A stretch of 64,000 nucleotides of DNA, taken from the NCBI GenBank assembly GCA_000961595.1, contig LADO01000042.1, positions 26,853-90,852 on the forward strand, written 5' to 3'. Each line of letters begins with the position of its first letter. Within the stretch, counting starts at the first letter, position 1. The position numbers and the translations under genes were made by a program. This document shows positions 51,449 through 60,983 of this stretch, in pieces. Source of the DNA: Peptococcaceae bacterium BRH_c4b. Its GTDB lineage: Bacteria; Bacillota; Desulfotomaculia; Desulfotomaculales; Desulfocucumaceae. Under the pieces are notes generated by a model. The model did no database searches, was not told the DNA's origin, and saw only the letters and a list, made by a program, of their open reading frames with translations.

Positions 51449-52237
51449 TTATCGTTTTCCAAGTTTTATGGCTTCAACGTTGCGTTTAATCTCTTCCGGT
51501 AAAATATCGCCGTTTTCATAGGGCATAATCCTGGCGGGCATTACGGATATGGCGGTTATTTTGGGCATCTCTTTTTTGGGGTGTTTATCGTTCTTTGATT
51601 TTTTATTTTTTTTCGACGGTATCACCGTTTTTTGGGTTATGGGAACGTCCCGGCTTTTTAATTCCGTATTACCGGCTTCTGTTATTACCCCGCCAGTTGT
51701 CTTATCCAGGGCTGCCGCGACTTCTTTTTGTATAACCGCAGGGCAGACCTCCACGGCGGTACAGGAGGGGCTTTTTCCGGTAAAGGTTTGCGCCTTATCC
51801 GAAATGTCCGGCTGTTCCGGTCCTTTCCCTTTTCCGTCTGTTTCAGCTGGTGTTTCCGGCGTCAGAACCTGTGGGCCTGTGCAAGTAGCCGAATCCGTCG
51901 GCCTGGTGACCAGCAGGCCGGATATTTTACGGAACAGGGAAGTTGATTCCTGCCATACGGCTTCCAGAGCCATCACGTCATCCGTAGTACATTCGGGACT
52001 TTCGGTACGGGCGAGGGCCTGCCTGGCTTCCTTAATGTGTTCTGCCAGTATCGCGGCTGATTCTTCCAAGGCTGTATTCCGCTTTTGCACAGCATTGATA
52101 ATGGCGGAGTTAAGATTGCTCCTTGTCTGGTTTAAGCGGGCAAGTTCTTCCCATTGACTCTGTTTTAATGAGGTTATGTCGCTGGCCAGTCCTTTAATCT
52201 TTGCTACTACATTCCTATACTCCGTGAAACACTCCAT
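51449..52237 (-). CDS. Coiled-coil protein of unknown function
   Basis: 262 residues. The N-terminal half is helical and heptad-rich (SDITSLKQSQWEELARLNQT, RNTALEESAAILAEHIKEAR), the middle is Pro/Thr/Lys-rich and low complexity, and a basic patch (PSKKNKKSKNDKHPKKEMPK) leads to a conserved-looking end (ILPEEIKRNVEAIKLGK). No enzyme motif and no membrane segment. AAGGAGGG precedes the ATG. Unassigned family. Confidence 0.65.
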   Translation of the reverse strand: MECFTEYRNVVAKIKGLASDITSLKQSQWEELARLNQTRSNLNSAIINAVQKRNTALEESAAILAEHIKEARQALARTESPECTTDDVMALEAVWQESTSLFRKISGLLVTRPTDSATCTGPQVLTPETPAETDGKGKGPEQPDISDKAQTFTGKSPSCTAVEVCPAVIQKEVAAALDKTTGGVITEAGNTELKSRDVPITQKTVIPSKKNKKSKNDKHPKKEMPKITAISVMPARIMPYENGDILPEEIKRNVEAIKLGKR

Positions 52238-52344
52238 AAATACCCTCCTTAAAGCAAATTAACATTATATTACCAAATATTAGCATTATACATATATTGC
52301 AAAATTCCTTTTTATGGTATGGATTATTGAAAAATTTTTTATAA

Positions 52345-52384
52345 AAATAAAAATAAAAAACTCCGTTTGCAATTAACGGAGTTT
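52345..52384 (-). terminator. Terminator of the short membrane gene
   Basis: Read leftward, AACTCCGTTAATTGCAAACGGAGTT (in parts) forms an eight-base stem followed by a long T run. It ends the minus-strand gene at 52422. Confidence 0.8.
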
Positions 52385-52421
52385 AAGGTTTTGAATTATA
52401 TCTATGTCACTATATCTATGG

Positions 52422-52532
52422 TTAGCTAATGTCGGACCATATTCTTCCCTTGGAAAAAATCATTCTGAATGTGGCAACCACTATCAAAAGCGGTACCGCT
52501 CCCAGTATTAATAAGCCTATTTCTGAGTCCAC
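52422..52532 (-). CDS. 36-residue single-span membrane protein
   Basis: The product MDSEIGLLILGAVPLLIVVA, then TFRMIFSKGRIWSDIS, is one hydrophobic helix with a basic tail, from GTG 52532. AGGGGGGAGA ends nine bases upstream, and a good terminator lies just downstream, so this tiny gene has its own transcription signals. Confidence 0.5.
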   Translation of the reverse strand: MDSEIGLLILGAVPLLIVVATFRMIFSKGRIWSDIS

Positions 52533-52745
52533 GGAGTTAAGTCTCCCCCCTTTAAAAATAATTTTAGCAGATTTTGAACAAAAAGTAAACATGTAATAGT
52601 TCCTGAAAACAAGCAAAATCCCGGGCATTTTACGTTTATGTCTGTTTATCGTTAAATCCTGCCCGGGCCTGCCGAAGCTTTTTATGCAATTTTATTCAAC
52701 TGCAGCTTAATTATGTCTTGTGAAAAATATTTTGGACTGCAAAAA

Positions 52746-52769
52746 AAAACCCGCTAAGTGCGGGTTATC
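52746..52769 (-). terminator. Terminator overlapping the next gene's stop
   Basis: On the minus strand, AACCCGCAC and AGCGGGTT pair, with a run of nine T residues. It closes the gene ending at 52765. Confidence 0.8.
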
Positions 52770-53073
52770 GTAATTGAATATATAATGCCTTTTCATCAGG
52801 GTTGAATTTCGCCTCGTATTTACCCTTTTGGGTAATACCGAACTGGTTGTAAAAACCTTTGCCAAATACTTTGGTCTTTCTGATTTCCATGCCGCCTTCA
52901 TCCACTGCCCTAACGCGAATATTATTTGTTTCTCTATCATAGGCCAGTTCAATTCTGTCAGTGGCGAGCTTTTCCCGGGCGATGTTATTTAGCACCACGG
53001 AAGTCTTAGATAAGGATACTATTGGTGCTTTCTCTTGTTTTTCTCCCCTAGGTTTGTAAATTTCAAAAGCCAA
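52765..53073 (-). CDS. Small conserved-looking soluble protein
   Basis: 102 residues, TTG start with AAGGAGTG upstream. The sequence (APIVSLSKTSVVLNNIAREK, NNIRVRAVDEGGMEIRKTKV, GKGFYNQFGITQKGKYEAKF) suggests a small beta-rich DNA- or ligand-binding fold, but no family was recognised. A dedicated terminator follows. No neighbours point to a function. Confidence 0.6.
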   Translation of the reverse strand: MAFEIYKPRGEKQEKAPIVSLSKTSVVLNNIAREKLATDRIELAYDRETNNIRVRAVDEGGMEIRKTKVFGKGFYNQFGITQKGKYEAKFNPDEKALYIQLR

Positions 53074-53296
53074 TGTAAAACACTCCTTGTTTTTTTAGTA
53101 TTATAACCAATAGTTAAGGAGAGGTAAACCTTTATTTGCAAATTAGCATTAACTTTTTTATTTACATTTTTTTCGGTGGGTGGTAATTTACTTCCAAGGA
53201 TGAACATATGTTTACCATTTAAACCGGTATTATTAATTTCCTGCCTGACAATGTTTTCAGTCTTTAACTGAATCACAGTATTACAGCTGCCAGTAT

Positions 53297-53425
53297 TCAT
53301 ATGCGACTGCCTACCTGAGTAGGGCTAAGTACTTCATTAAGGAATATAAATGCCGCCAGAGCGGCTGCCACAGGTTCCAAGATGCTGGTTATACCGGTTT
53401 TAACAGAAGAAAGGAGGTTTAATCC
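53297..53425 (-). pseudogene. EamA/DMT transporter 3' fragment
   Basis: On the minus strand, NLLSSVKTGITSILEPVAAA, then LAAFIFLNEVLSPTQVGSRI, stop at 53297. This is the signature final pair of helices of EamA-family drug/metabolite transporters (SILEPVxAxxxxxxFLxE). A stop lies just upstream and no start exists; the rest of the gene is absent. Confidence 0.7.
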
Positions 53426-53638
53426 TTAGGAAAAAAAGCCAAAGGGTAAAATGGTTGCAAAAATGGTTATGTATAAGAAAAAACTACGCAGGTCTTACCT
53501 TTGACGTGGCTTTGCCCGGCTGTTATCACCCTGGCCTTATTCAGAGGTCAGTGGAAGGATCGCTTTACGGTAAGGAGAGAAAAAGTTACAATCAAGCGTT
53601 TAAAAACATGAATATGACAAATAATTTTAGGTCTGCTA

Positions 53639-53647
53639 TGCTATAAT
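53639..53647 (+). promoter_or_regulatory. Extended -10 promoter of the FtsK gene
   Basis: TGCTATAAT at 53639-53647 is an extended -10 element with no clear -35 box. Transcription would begin near 53654, just before the GAGGAGG ribosome binding site. Confidence 0.5.
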
Positions 53648-53668
53648 TTACCAGAGGAGGTAATTACA

Positions 53669-55933
53669 GTGAGTAGACCTAAAGGTTTTAACAAGAAAAT
53701 TAAGCTTGAGGTCGTCGGCATTTTATTTTTTTCGCTGTCTCTGCTGTGCACGGTTTGCCTGTTTAACCCCGGAGTTGGTCTGGTGGCATATTATTTCGAA
53801 AAAATATTAAGTAGTTTCACCGGGGAGGGACGTTACCTCTTTCCGCTGTTGCTAGCCTACCTGGGGCTAAGGCTAATCCAGAATCCCCCCCGGGAGGGCG
53901 CCCCCCAGAGGCTTTACGGAGGAATGGTGCTCTTCGTAGTATCCCTGACCGTGCTACATCTTTTTGTATCCGATCATCAAGCCTGGCTGGGTGCCCTGCG
54001 GGGCGAGGGAGGCGGTCTGGTGGGGGCTGTTATGGCGATTGCTCTGCGGCGCTCCTTTGGCCTGGTAGGGACGGTTATCATTCTGGGAGCTTTTGCCTTG
54101 ATAGGTTTTTTACTGGTTTTTAACTGCCATTTAAACGACTTGTACCAAAGGGCCAGGAATAAATTATGCCGGGTATTGGCAACGCTGAAAAATATTTTTG
54201 TAGACTTCCTGTTTATAGAGGAGCAGGAGGAGGAGAAAAGGGAAGCCCCGCTGATCATTGATTTTAGCGGGGAGACCGATAGTTCTGGGGAAAAGGGCTC
54301 CCCGAGGCAGGAATCCGGGGGTGACGGGCTTGAGGATGGCAAAAATTCCGGGGCCGGAAGCGTTAAGCCTGTCAATGGAGGTCCTGTGTTGAGGCTGGTC
54401 AAATCGGCTGACGGAAGGCCGGATCAGCAATACCCGGGTTGTGTTGGCGGGCATGAAGCCGCTGCCACAAGTCAGGTTGAGGAGTACCACTTGCCTCCAC
54501 TGTCCATGCTAGCCCGGCCGGCTGTGGCCAGAAGTTCCAGGGCAAACAAAGATATAACCGATAATATAAGGATACTGGAAGAAACCTTGGAAAACTTTGG
54601 CGTGAGGGCCAAGGTTACGCAGGTGTCCCGCGGGCCGGCCATTACCAGGTACGAAATTCAACCACCACCTGGAATCAAGGTCAGTAGGATAGTAAGCCTA
54701 GCTGATGACATAGCCCTGTCTATGGCCGCCCCGGATGTGCGCATCGAGGCGCCTATACCGGGGAAGGCGGCAGTAGGTATAGAAGTGCCCAATAGGGAAA
54801 TCTCCACCGTTAATTTAAGGGAGCTGTTGGAGACTGATGAATTTCAGAAAGCTCCTTCCCGGCTTACGGTATCCCTGGGTAAAGATATTGCGGGCAGTCC
54901 GGTGGTGGCGGACTTGGCTCTTATGCCCCATCTGCTTATAGCTGGCGCCACTGGATCCGGAAAGAGTGTTTGCCTCAATACCATGATTGCCAGCATGCTG
55001 TTCAAGGCCACGCCGGGAGAACTTAAATTTTTAATAATCGATCCAAAGATGGTGGAACTAGCCACCTATAACGGCATACCACACCTTATTTCGCCGGTGG
55101 TTACGGATCCTAAGAAAGCGGCCACATCCCTGCGCTGGGCGGTTAAGGAAATGGCACTTAGGTACGAGCTATTTGCTGCGGCAGGAGTCAGGGATATCAA
55201 CCGGTACAATAACTCCTGCCATAGCAGGGAAGCAAATCCCAGGACGCCGCTGCCTTATATAGTGGTAATTATAGACGAACTGGCTGACCTGATGATGGTA
55301 GCACCGGCGGACGTGGAGGACTCCGTTTGCAGGCTGGCGCAAATGGCCAGGGCGGCAGGTATACACCTGATGATCGCTACCCAGCGGCCATCGGTGGATG
55401 TTATCACGGGATTGATCAAGGCTAATATACCTTCCAGGATTTCTTTCGCAGTTTCTTCCCAGATAGATTCCCGCACTATACTAGACATGGGAGGAGCGGA
55501 GAAATTGCTTGGCAAGGGAGACATGCTGTTTTTCCCTGTGGGTGCTGCTAAGCCCGTCAGGATTCAGGGAGCATATCTTTCCGACAGGGAAGTGGAGCAC
55601 CTGGTTTCATTCTGGAAGAAACAGGCTGCCCCTGTATATAACGAGGGCTTGTCAGGCAGCGGGGCGGAGCCTTTGCCCCGGTATGAGCCCGAGGACGAAC
55701 TGCTGCCCCGGGCGGTGGAAATATTTATTGAAACCGGACATGCTTCCATATCTATGCTGCAGCGCCGGCTACATATAGGGTATGCCAGGGCCGCCAGACT
55801 ACTGGATATAATGGAGGGCAGGGGGATTGTGGGGGCTTTTGAAGGGAGTAAACCCAGGGCGGTTTTAATGACCATGGAACAATACGAACAGACCTTCAAA
55901 AAAGTGGGAAATGAAAAAATTTTAGGAAAATAG
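53669..55933 (+). CDS. FtsK/SpoIIIE DNA translocase
   Basis: 754 residues. Four N-terminal membrane segments (within residues 10-170) anchor it at the septum. A linker (about 175-270) leads to the alpha/beta motor: [20 protein letters not shown], Walker [10 protein letters not shown] (about 425-433), Walker [15 protein letters not shown], and [12 protein letters not shown]. The C-terminal gamma winged helix ([20 protein letters not shown]) reads DNA polarity sequences. It pumps chromosome DNA through the division or spore septum. Start is GTG 53669 behind GAGGAGG. Confidence 0.94.
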   Translation: MSRPKGFNKKIKLEVVGILFFSLSLLCTVCLFNPGVGLVAYYFEKILSSFTGEGRYLFPLLLAYLGLRLIQNPPREGAPQRLYGGMVLFVVSLTVLHLFVSDHQAWLGALRGEGGGLVGAVMAIALRRSFGLVGTVIILGAFALIGFLLVFNCHLNDLYQRARNKLCRVLATLKNIFVDFLFIEEQEEEKREAPLIIDFSGETDSSGEKGSPRQESGGDGLEDGKNSGAGSVKPVNGGPVLRLVKSADGRPDQQYPGCVGGHEAAATSQVEEYHLPPLSMLARPAVARSSRANKDITDNIRILEETLENFGVRAKVTQVSRGPAITRYEIQPPPGIKVSRIVSLADDIALSMAAPDVRIEAPIPGKAAVGIEVPNREISTVNLRELLETDEFQKAPSRLTVSLGKDIAGSPVVADLALMPHLLIAGATGSGKSVCLNTMIASMLFKATPGELKFLIIDPKMVELATYNGIPHLISPVVTDPKKAATSLRWAVKEMALRYELFAAAGVRDINRYNNSCHSREANPRTPLPYIVVIIDELADLMMVAPADVEDSVCRLAQMARAAGIHLMIATQRPSVDVITGLIKANIPSRISFAVSSQIDSRTILDMGGAEKLLGKGDMLFFPVGAAKPVRIQGAYLSDREVEHLVSFWKKQAAPVYNEGLSGSGAEPLPRYEPEDELLPRAVEIFIETGHASISMLQRRLHIGYARAARLLDIMEGRGIVGAFEGSKPRAVLMTMEQYEQTFKKVGNEKILGK

Positions 55934-56069
55934 AGGAATTTAATTTTTTTTGTCGAAGGTGATTTTGCAAGAAACCCAAATTAAACTTTCGGCCTGTGGG
56001 AATTTTGCATATATAATGGGGATATGCTAAAATAGATGCGATTATAAACATTTTTTTTATTATGTATGT

Positions 56070-56105
56070 AACCCCGGAGACGGTTTGTAACCGTTTGGCG
56101 GGGTT
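56070..56105. terminator. Hairpin upstream of mnmH
   Basis: AACCCCG pairs with CGGGGTT across an inner GGTTT/AACC pair. No T run follows, so it may be a leader structure of mnmH rather than a terminator. Confidence 0.4.
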
Positions 56106-56140
56106 GATTGGTTTAACCGTTTTTTGGAGATGTATAAATA

Positions 56141-57298
56141 ATGCCGAAAAATATAGCCATAGAAGATGCATTAGCCATGCCTGATGCCATCCTGGTGGAT
56201 GTCCGCTCCGAGGATGAATACTGTGAAGACACCATACCAGGCGCCATTAACATACCGCTGTTGAACAACCAGGAAAGAGCTATGGTGGGGACAGTCTATA
56301 AAAAACAGAACCCGGTGGCAGCCCGGAGACTGGGACTGAGCCTTGTTTCCCCGAAGTTACCGGGTATGCTGAAGGAATATGAGCTTCAACTTTCCAAAGG
56401 TAACGGTATAGTGCTTTTTTGCTGGCGCGGGGGGTTACGCAGCCAATTTGTGACCTACATGCTTGACCTTATGGGTTTTGAAATTTACCGTATAAACGGG
56501 GGCTATAAATCTTACCGCAAATATGTAAACCGTTATCTGGAGGGGGATTTGCCCCACAGGGCCGTGGTATTGCACGGGCTTACCGGAGTGGGAAAAACAG
56601 ATCTACTGATATGCCTGGCAAAAAAAGGAATACCGATTCTGGATCTGGAGGGTCTGGCCAGGCACCGGGGTTCAGTATTCGGCAAAATAGGACTTGAAGC
56701 CTCCCCATCACAGAAAAATTTCGAGGGGTTAATCGTTAAATCACTTAAGGAAGCAGAAAAAAAAGGAATTTTCGTGGTGGAATGTGAAAGCAGAAGGCTT
56801 GGAAGGCTGCTGGTTCCACAACCTGTAATGAATACAATGAAAAAAGGATACGGTGTACTGCTTTACGCCTCTATTCAGAATAGGATTCAACGTTCCATCC
56901 AGGAATATGTAAAGGGGCCGGGATTTGACGTGCAGTCGCTAATCCGGGCTGTGGAATCTATTAATAGATATTTGGGAAACGACAAGGTAAAAAAATTAAT
57001 TAATTTGCTATCAGAAGGCAGGTACGAAGAGGCTGTCGAGATACTGCTGGTAGACTACTACGACCCGCTTTATAAATATCCGGCCGGTCCGGACAGCAGA
57101 TATAATTTGTCCGTTGATACGGGCAATATGGGCTATGCAGTGGATGCGGTTGCCGGATATATTACCAGTTTGCCTGAATATGGGATTCCGGTGAATGGAG
57201 GTGTTGAGGTTGGAAATAGGAAAGGCGTTGAGGGATGCCAGGGAAACCAGGGGTGTCTCACTGAATGCTGTGGAAGCCGACATCAAGATTCGCCATAA
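56141..57298 (+). CDS. mnmH: tRNA 2-selenouridine synthase
   Basis: 385 residues (SelU/YbbB). N-terminal rhodanese domain with catalytic Cys in VLFCWRGGLRSQF (about residue 94); P-loop GLTGVGKTD (about 147). It replaces the 2-thio group of wobble uridine in tRNA-Lys, -Glu and -Gln with selenium, after geranylation, using selenophosphate. Its presence implies selD elsewhere in the genome. The 3' end overlaps the RodZ gene by about 89 bases in another frame, and the last 20 residues (NRKGVEGCQGNQGCLTECCG) are probably a product of that overlap. Confidence 0.93.
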   Translation: MPKNIAIEDALAMPDAILVDVRSEDEYCEDTIPGAINIPLLNNQERAMVGTVYKKQNPVAARRLGLSLVSPKLPGMLKEYELQLSKGNGIVLFCWRGGLRSQFVTYMLDLMGFEIYRINGGYKSYRKYVNRYLEGDLPHRAVVLHGLTGVGKTDLLICLAKKGIPILDLEGLARHRGSVFGKIGLEASPSQKNFEGLIVKSLKEAEKKGIFVVECESRRLGRLLVPQPVMNTMKKGYGVLLYASIQNRIQRSIQEYVKGPGFDVQSLIRAVESINRYLGNDKVKKLINLLSEGRYEEAVEILLVDYYDPLYKYPAGPDSRYNLSVDTGNMGYAVDAVAGYITSLPEYGIPVNGGVEVGNRKGVEGCQGNQGCLTECCGSRHQDSP

Positions 57299-57974
57299 AT
57301 ATTTAGAAGCCATGGAGAACGAAGATTTTGGCATACTTCCGGGAAGGGTTTATGTAAAGGGTTTTTTAAAGAATTATGCCCGGTATCTGGGACTTGACGC
57401 TGACGATATATTGTCCCTCTACCAGAGTCAGTATCCGGCTGAGGAAGAACAGGAAAGCGTTGAAATTCAGGAACAACATACTCCAGGTAAAGGAAATAGA
57501 AGGTTTCTGTCGGCGGGTTTAATTATAGCTGGTATTATATTTGTAGCAGCTGTATTTGCGACTCTTCCCTTGTTTAAAAATGGGGAAGGATTAAATCGTC
57601 CCCCGGCTTCACAGCAGAATGACTCCGTAAATAAAGAGCACCAGCTGCCGCCTTCAGGTCTCGATAATAACATTATTAACAGAAATAACAATAATAATAA
57701 CTTGGTGATTCCTCCTGAGCCTGCCCCGGAAGGTGTAAATATGACCCTTAATGTAACGGATAAAACCAGTTGGATGTTGGTGGTGGTGGACGGTAAGACC
57801 CAGTTTACGGGGGAGCTGCCGGCAGGAGAGAGTAAAAGCTTCCAGGGCAAGGAGAAAATTTGGATAAAACTAGGAAATGCAGGGGTGGTGGAGGTTCAGG
57901 TCAACGGTAAAAAATTAGGCGTGCTAGGATCCGGTGTTAAATCGTTCGAGTATACGGCAGGTTCCCAGGGATGA
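57210..57974 (+). CDS. rodZ: RodZ-like cytoskeletal/helix-turn-helix protein
   Basis: About 255 residues: an N-terminal HTH_25 domain (IGKALRDARETRGVSLNAVE, KIRHKYLEAMENEDFGILPG, RVYVKGFLKNYARYLGLD), a membrane helix (AGLIIAGIIFVAAVFATLP), an Asn-rich linker, and an extracellular DUF4115 domain (MTLNVTDKTSWMLVVVDGKT). RodZ couples MreB to cell-wall synthesis. TTG 57210, spaced 8 bases from GGAGG, fits best. It overlaps mnmH by 89 bases, so the two are probably translationally coupled. Confidence 0.92.
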   Translation: MEIGKALRDARETRGVSLNAVEADIKIRHKYLEAMENEDFGILPGRVYVKGFLKNYARYLGLDADDILSLYQSQYPAEEEQESVEIQEQHTPGKGNRRFLSAGLIIAGIIFVAAVFATLPLFKNGEGLNRPPASQQNDSVNKEHQLPPSGLDNNIINRNNNNNNLVIPPEPAPEGVNMTLNVTDKTSWMLVVVDGKTQFTGELPAGESKSFQGKEKIWIKLGNAGVVEVQVNGKKLGVLGSGVKSFEYTAGSQG

Positions 57975-58008
57975 CAAATTGCTGAAGTCGGATACCAGAG
58001 CCTTCCGG

Positions 58009-58037
58009 TTGCATTTTTCGGTTTTGTAAAGTATAAT
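58009..58037 (+). promoter_or_regulatory. Promoter of rnpB
   Basis: TTGCAT (58009-58014), 17 bp, TATAAT (58032-58037). Transcription from about 58044 fits the 5' end of the RNase P RNA. Confidence 0.75.
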
Positions 58038-58044
58038 TGTTTTT

Positions 58045-58390
58045 GCGCTTTAAAAGTACGGTGAGCAGTTGCTGTCCTTTCACGGGGCAGAGGAAAGTCG
58101 AGACACGCACATAATTTATGTAAAACGGCGCCCGGTGTAAGCCGGGGCAGGGCGACCTGACGACGGCGAAAGAAACTCCTGTTAGTTTTTAGTAGCTGTA
58201 AAGTGCCACAGAAACGAAGTCACCGGGCGACCGGTGAGTGCAAGGGTAAACTCCGCTGGCGTGCAACCCAAATAGGTGGCCGTAGGCCACGGGTAGGGGC
58301 ACCCCCTTCTAGGGGGAAGGAATTTTCGAATTCCTTAGATAGATGACTGCTTGAAAAACAGAATCTCGCTTACAGCTGTGTCTTTTAAAG
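58045..58390 (+). ncRNA. rnpB: RNase P RNA
   Basis: Conserved blocks are in the right order: CAGAGGAAAGTC (58087 on), GCCGGGGCAGGGCGAC, ACAGAAACGAAGTCACCGGG (in the P-helix region), GTGCAAGGGTAAACTCC and, near the 3' end, ACAGAATCTCGCTTACAG (58361 on). These match the universal cores CR-I and CR-V of bacterial RNase P. Ends are approximate. The ribozyme removes 5' leaders from pre-tRNAs. Confidence 0.93.
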
Positions 58391-58403
58391 TAGCGCCGAA
58401 AAT

Positions 58404-58435
58404 AAAAGCCCGTGGATTTTAATCCACGGGCTTTT
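58404..58435 (+). terminator. Terminator of rnpB
   Basis: AAAAGCCCGTGGAT (58404 on) pairs with ATCCACGGGCTTTT (ending 58435) across a TTTTA loop. Confidence 0.9.
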
Positions 58436-58569
58436 CAAGTTTAGTGGTTTTTTTCAAGATAGGAAATTATCCAAGTGGATAATTTCCTCAGGGGGATGGT
58501 AAGGGGGCGTTCCCCTTATACTTTAGTGCGGGGTGAAGGACCGATAGTCCTGAGGGGCGGCAGCCCCTT

Positions 58570-60834
58570 TTAATGTTTTTCCCTGTCAACGCCCTGGTTT
58601 ATCTGCTCGCTGGTAGTGTCATCGTCGTGTGTATTCCATGGTATATTCGTTGGTGGATTTGTGTCCTGGTTCTGACCGGGCGGGAGTATCTGGCCTCCAC
58701 CGCCAGGCCCGTGAATGTTGCAGAATTCGGTAGGTACTCTTTCATTAGAGTCAGCTACGAATTTGGGTACCGTATAAGGCAGTTTAACCATGGTTCTGAA
58801 TACCCTGTCAGGACAGTATTCCGTAGGCAACAAGCCGCTGGTGGCGCAAACTTCCACCAGTACGTGGGTATCGTCTGTCCCGGTGGGGACGGTGCCACTG
58901 GCAAATAAATCGGTAACCATATCAGTCGGGGGAGTATTTGGCCCCGGCAACAATCCGGATTTGCTGTCAACTGTATACGATATAATGCCCGGAGGCCTGG
59001 CAAAATTTCTAATGGGCTTACCCTTTAGGGCATCACCAATAATCTGGCGCCAGATGGGGGCCGGGTAAATGCCTCCATAGCTTCTCTGCATCGGTATCGG
59101 GTCGTCGTAACCGATCCAGACTACTCCTACCAGATCCGGGGTGTAACCGGCAAACCAGATATCCTTGCCCTGATCCGTGGTGCCTGTCTTACCAGCGGCG
59201 GGGCGGCCGATATTAGCCCTGCTGCCGGTGCCTGACTGGACCGCGGATTTCAGCATGTCGGTGATCAGGTAGGCAGTAGTGGGCTTCATGGCCTGGCGCT
59301 GTACAGGGTTATGTTCTTCCAGCAGTGTGCCGTCGGGCTCTTCCACTTTTAATATAGCCGCCGGCTCGGTATATATGCCCTGGTTGGCAAAGGCCCCGTA
59401 GGCCGCGGCCATTTGCAGGGGGGTTACTTCTTCCGTCCCCAGGGCCAGGCTGGCTCCCACGGAACTGCCGTTTATGTTGAACCCCAGCCGCCGGGCAAAG
59501 GTTATGGCTTCGGGTATGGTAACATGATCCACCAGCAGTTTTACCGCCACAACGTTTACCGAATAAGTAATGGCCGTTCTTAAGGTAATCAGTCCCCTGT
59601 AGCTCCTGCTGTCGTTGTGCGGCTCGTAATTGCCGTATTTTTTCGGCGCGTCGTCTATTACCGTGGCGGGCCCCATGCCTTTTAATTCTATGGCCGGAGC
59701 ATAGTCTATAATTGGTTTAAAGGATGACCCCGGCTGCCGGCCCGGCTTGCGTGTGGCCCTGTTCCAGCCCAGCTTGTTGGTGTGCTCCCTGCCTCCCACC
59801 AGCGCCCTGATCTGGCCATTGTGCGGGTCGAGCACCACCACCGCGCCCTGTGGTTTCTTCTTGCCGCTGGCGGGCGGGAAATTACGGTCATTGGCCATTA
59901 TTTTCTCCGCATTGGTCTGTATGTCGGTATCCAGTGAGGTGTATACTTTTAACCCCTGTTTGTAAACTTTCTCCGGGCCGTATTTTTCTATCAGTTGCTC
60001 AGTCACGTAATCCACAAAGTAGGGGTAGGGGTATTGCCTTCCCGCAGGTGAGCCTTCTATTATGTCCAGTGGTTTCGATTTGGCCTTGGCCGCTTCAGCG
60101 GAGGTGATATAGCCGTAGTCGGCCATTTGCGATAGAATAGTGTTTCTTCTGTCCATAGCCGCTTGTTCATGCCTGTACGGGGAATAAAAGCTCGGGGCCC
60201 TTACTATGCTGGCCAGCAGGGCGGCATCGGCCACCGTCATTTTGGGGACGGTTTTTCCGAAATAGGTCTGGGCCGCCGACTGGATGCCGTAAGCACCTTC
60301 GCCAAAATATATTTTATTTAAATACATCTCCAGAATTTCTTCTTTCGAATAATGGCGTTCAACCTGGACCGCAAGGATTATTTCCTGAATTTTTCTTTTA
60401 GGTGTTCTTTCAGGAGTAAGAAAGGTTAGCTTTACCAATTGTTGGGTGATGGTACTGGCGCCCTGGCGTAATCCCCCTGTGGTGATGTCGATAAATGCAG
60501 CCCTGATTATTCCTTTTATGTCTACTCCGTAATGCTGGTAAAAACGCCTGTCCTCAGCGGCCAGGAATGCCTCCTGAACCTTTGGGGGGATTTCGTTAAG
60601 GGAAATGGGAACCCTGTTTTCGACACCCACCTTGGCTACGACTTTATCGTTTTTATCATATATAAGTGTTGAATTCGAAGACATGAGGGCGTTTTCGCTC
60701 CAGGCCGGCATATCCCTGAGGCTTATGGCTACAAGTCCCAGGGCGGCGGTGCCGCATACCAGGGTAAACAGGAGAACTACAAATAAAACAAGCCTGCCCG
60801 GCCTTATTTTTCTCCGTTTCCGTGTTGCCGTCAA
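58570..60834 (-). CDS. Class A penicillin-binding protein (PBP1A-like)
   Basis: 754 residues, TTG start after AAGGAGG. One N-terminal membrane helix, a GT51 glycosyltransferase (AAEDRRFYQHYGVD with catalytic Glu; GGLRQGASTITQQLVKL; ILEMYLNKIYFGEGAYGI), and a transpeptidase with GSSFK, TYSVN and KTGT motifs. The C-terminal tail is rich in Pro, Gly, Asn and Asp and includes two Cys pairs (VEVCATSGLLPTEYCPDR). It polymerises and cross-links peptidoglycan. It is transcribed toward rnpB and shares the divergent region with tyrS. Confidence 0.94.
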   Translation of the reverse strand: MTATRKRRKIRPGRLVLFVVLLFTLVCGTAALGLVAISLRDMPAWSENALMSSNSTLIYDKNDKVVAKVGVENRVPISLNEIPPKVQEAFLAAEDRRFYQHYGVDIKGIIRAAFIDITTGGLRQGASTITQQLVKLTFLTPERTPKRKIQEIILAVQVERHYSKEEILEMYLNKIYFGEGAYGIQSAAQTYFGKTVPKMTVADAALLASIVRAPSFYSPYRHEQAAMDRRNTILSQMADYGYITSAEAAKAKSKPLDIIEGSPAGRQYPYPYFVDYVTEQLIEKYGPEKVYKQGLKVYTSLDTDIQTNAEKIMANDRNFPPASGKKKPQGAVVVLDPHNGQIRALVGGREHTNKLGWNRATRKPGRQPGSSFKPIIDYAPAIELKGMGPATVIDDAPKKYGNYEPHNDSRSYRGLITLRTAITYSVNVVAVKLLVDHVTIPEAITFARRLGFNINGSSVGASLALGTEEVTPLQMAAAYGAFANQGIYTEPAAILKVEEPDGTLLEEHNPVQRQAMKPTTAYLITDMLKSAVQSGTGSRANIGRPAAGKTGTTDQGKDIWFAGYTPDLVGVVWIGYDDPIPMQRSYGGIYPAPIWRQIIGDALKGKPIRNFARPPGIISYTVDSKSGLLPGPNTPPTDMVTDLFASGTVPTGTDDTHVLVEVCATSGLLPTEYCPDRVFRTMVKLPYTVPKFVADSNERVPTEFCNIHGPGGGGQILPPGQNQDTNPPTNIPWNTHDDDTTSEQINQGVDREKH

Positions 60835-60983
60835 AATTAGTGTCCTCCTTGATATGTATGATAGACATTATAACATAATATTTTGCACCATGCTGCTGCC
60901 CTTCTCTGCCTTGTCACCTGAAGTCGGCCTCTGGTATAATGTATTGGATTTATTGCCGGTTAAGCGAAGGAGGAAAGCCGCCC

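Noticed and set aside
53455..53646. 63-codon open frame before the FtsK gene
   Set aside because: No ribosome binding site; it overlaps the promoter and has no protein-like conservation.
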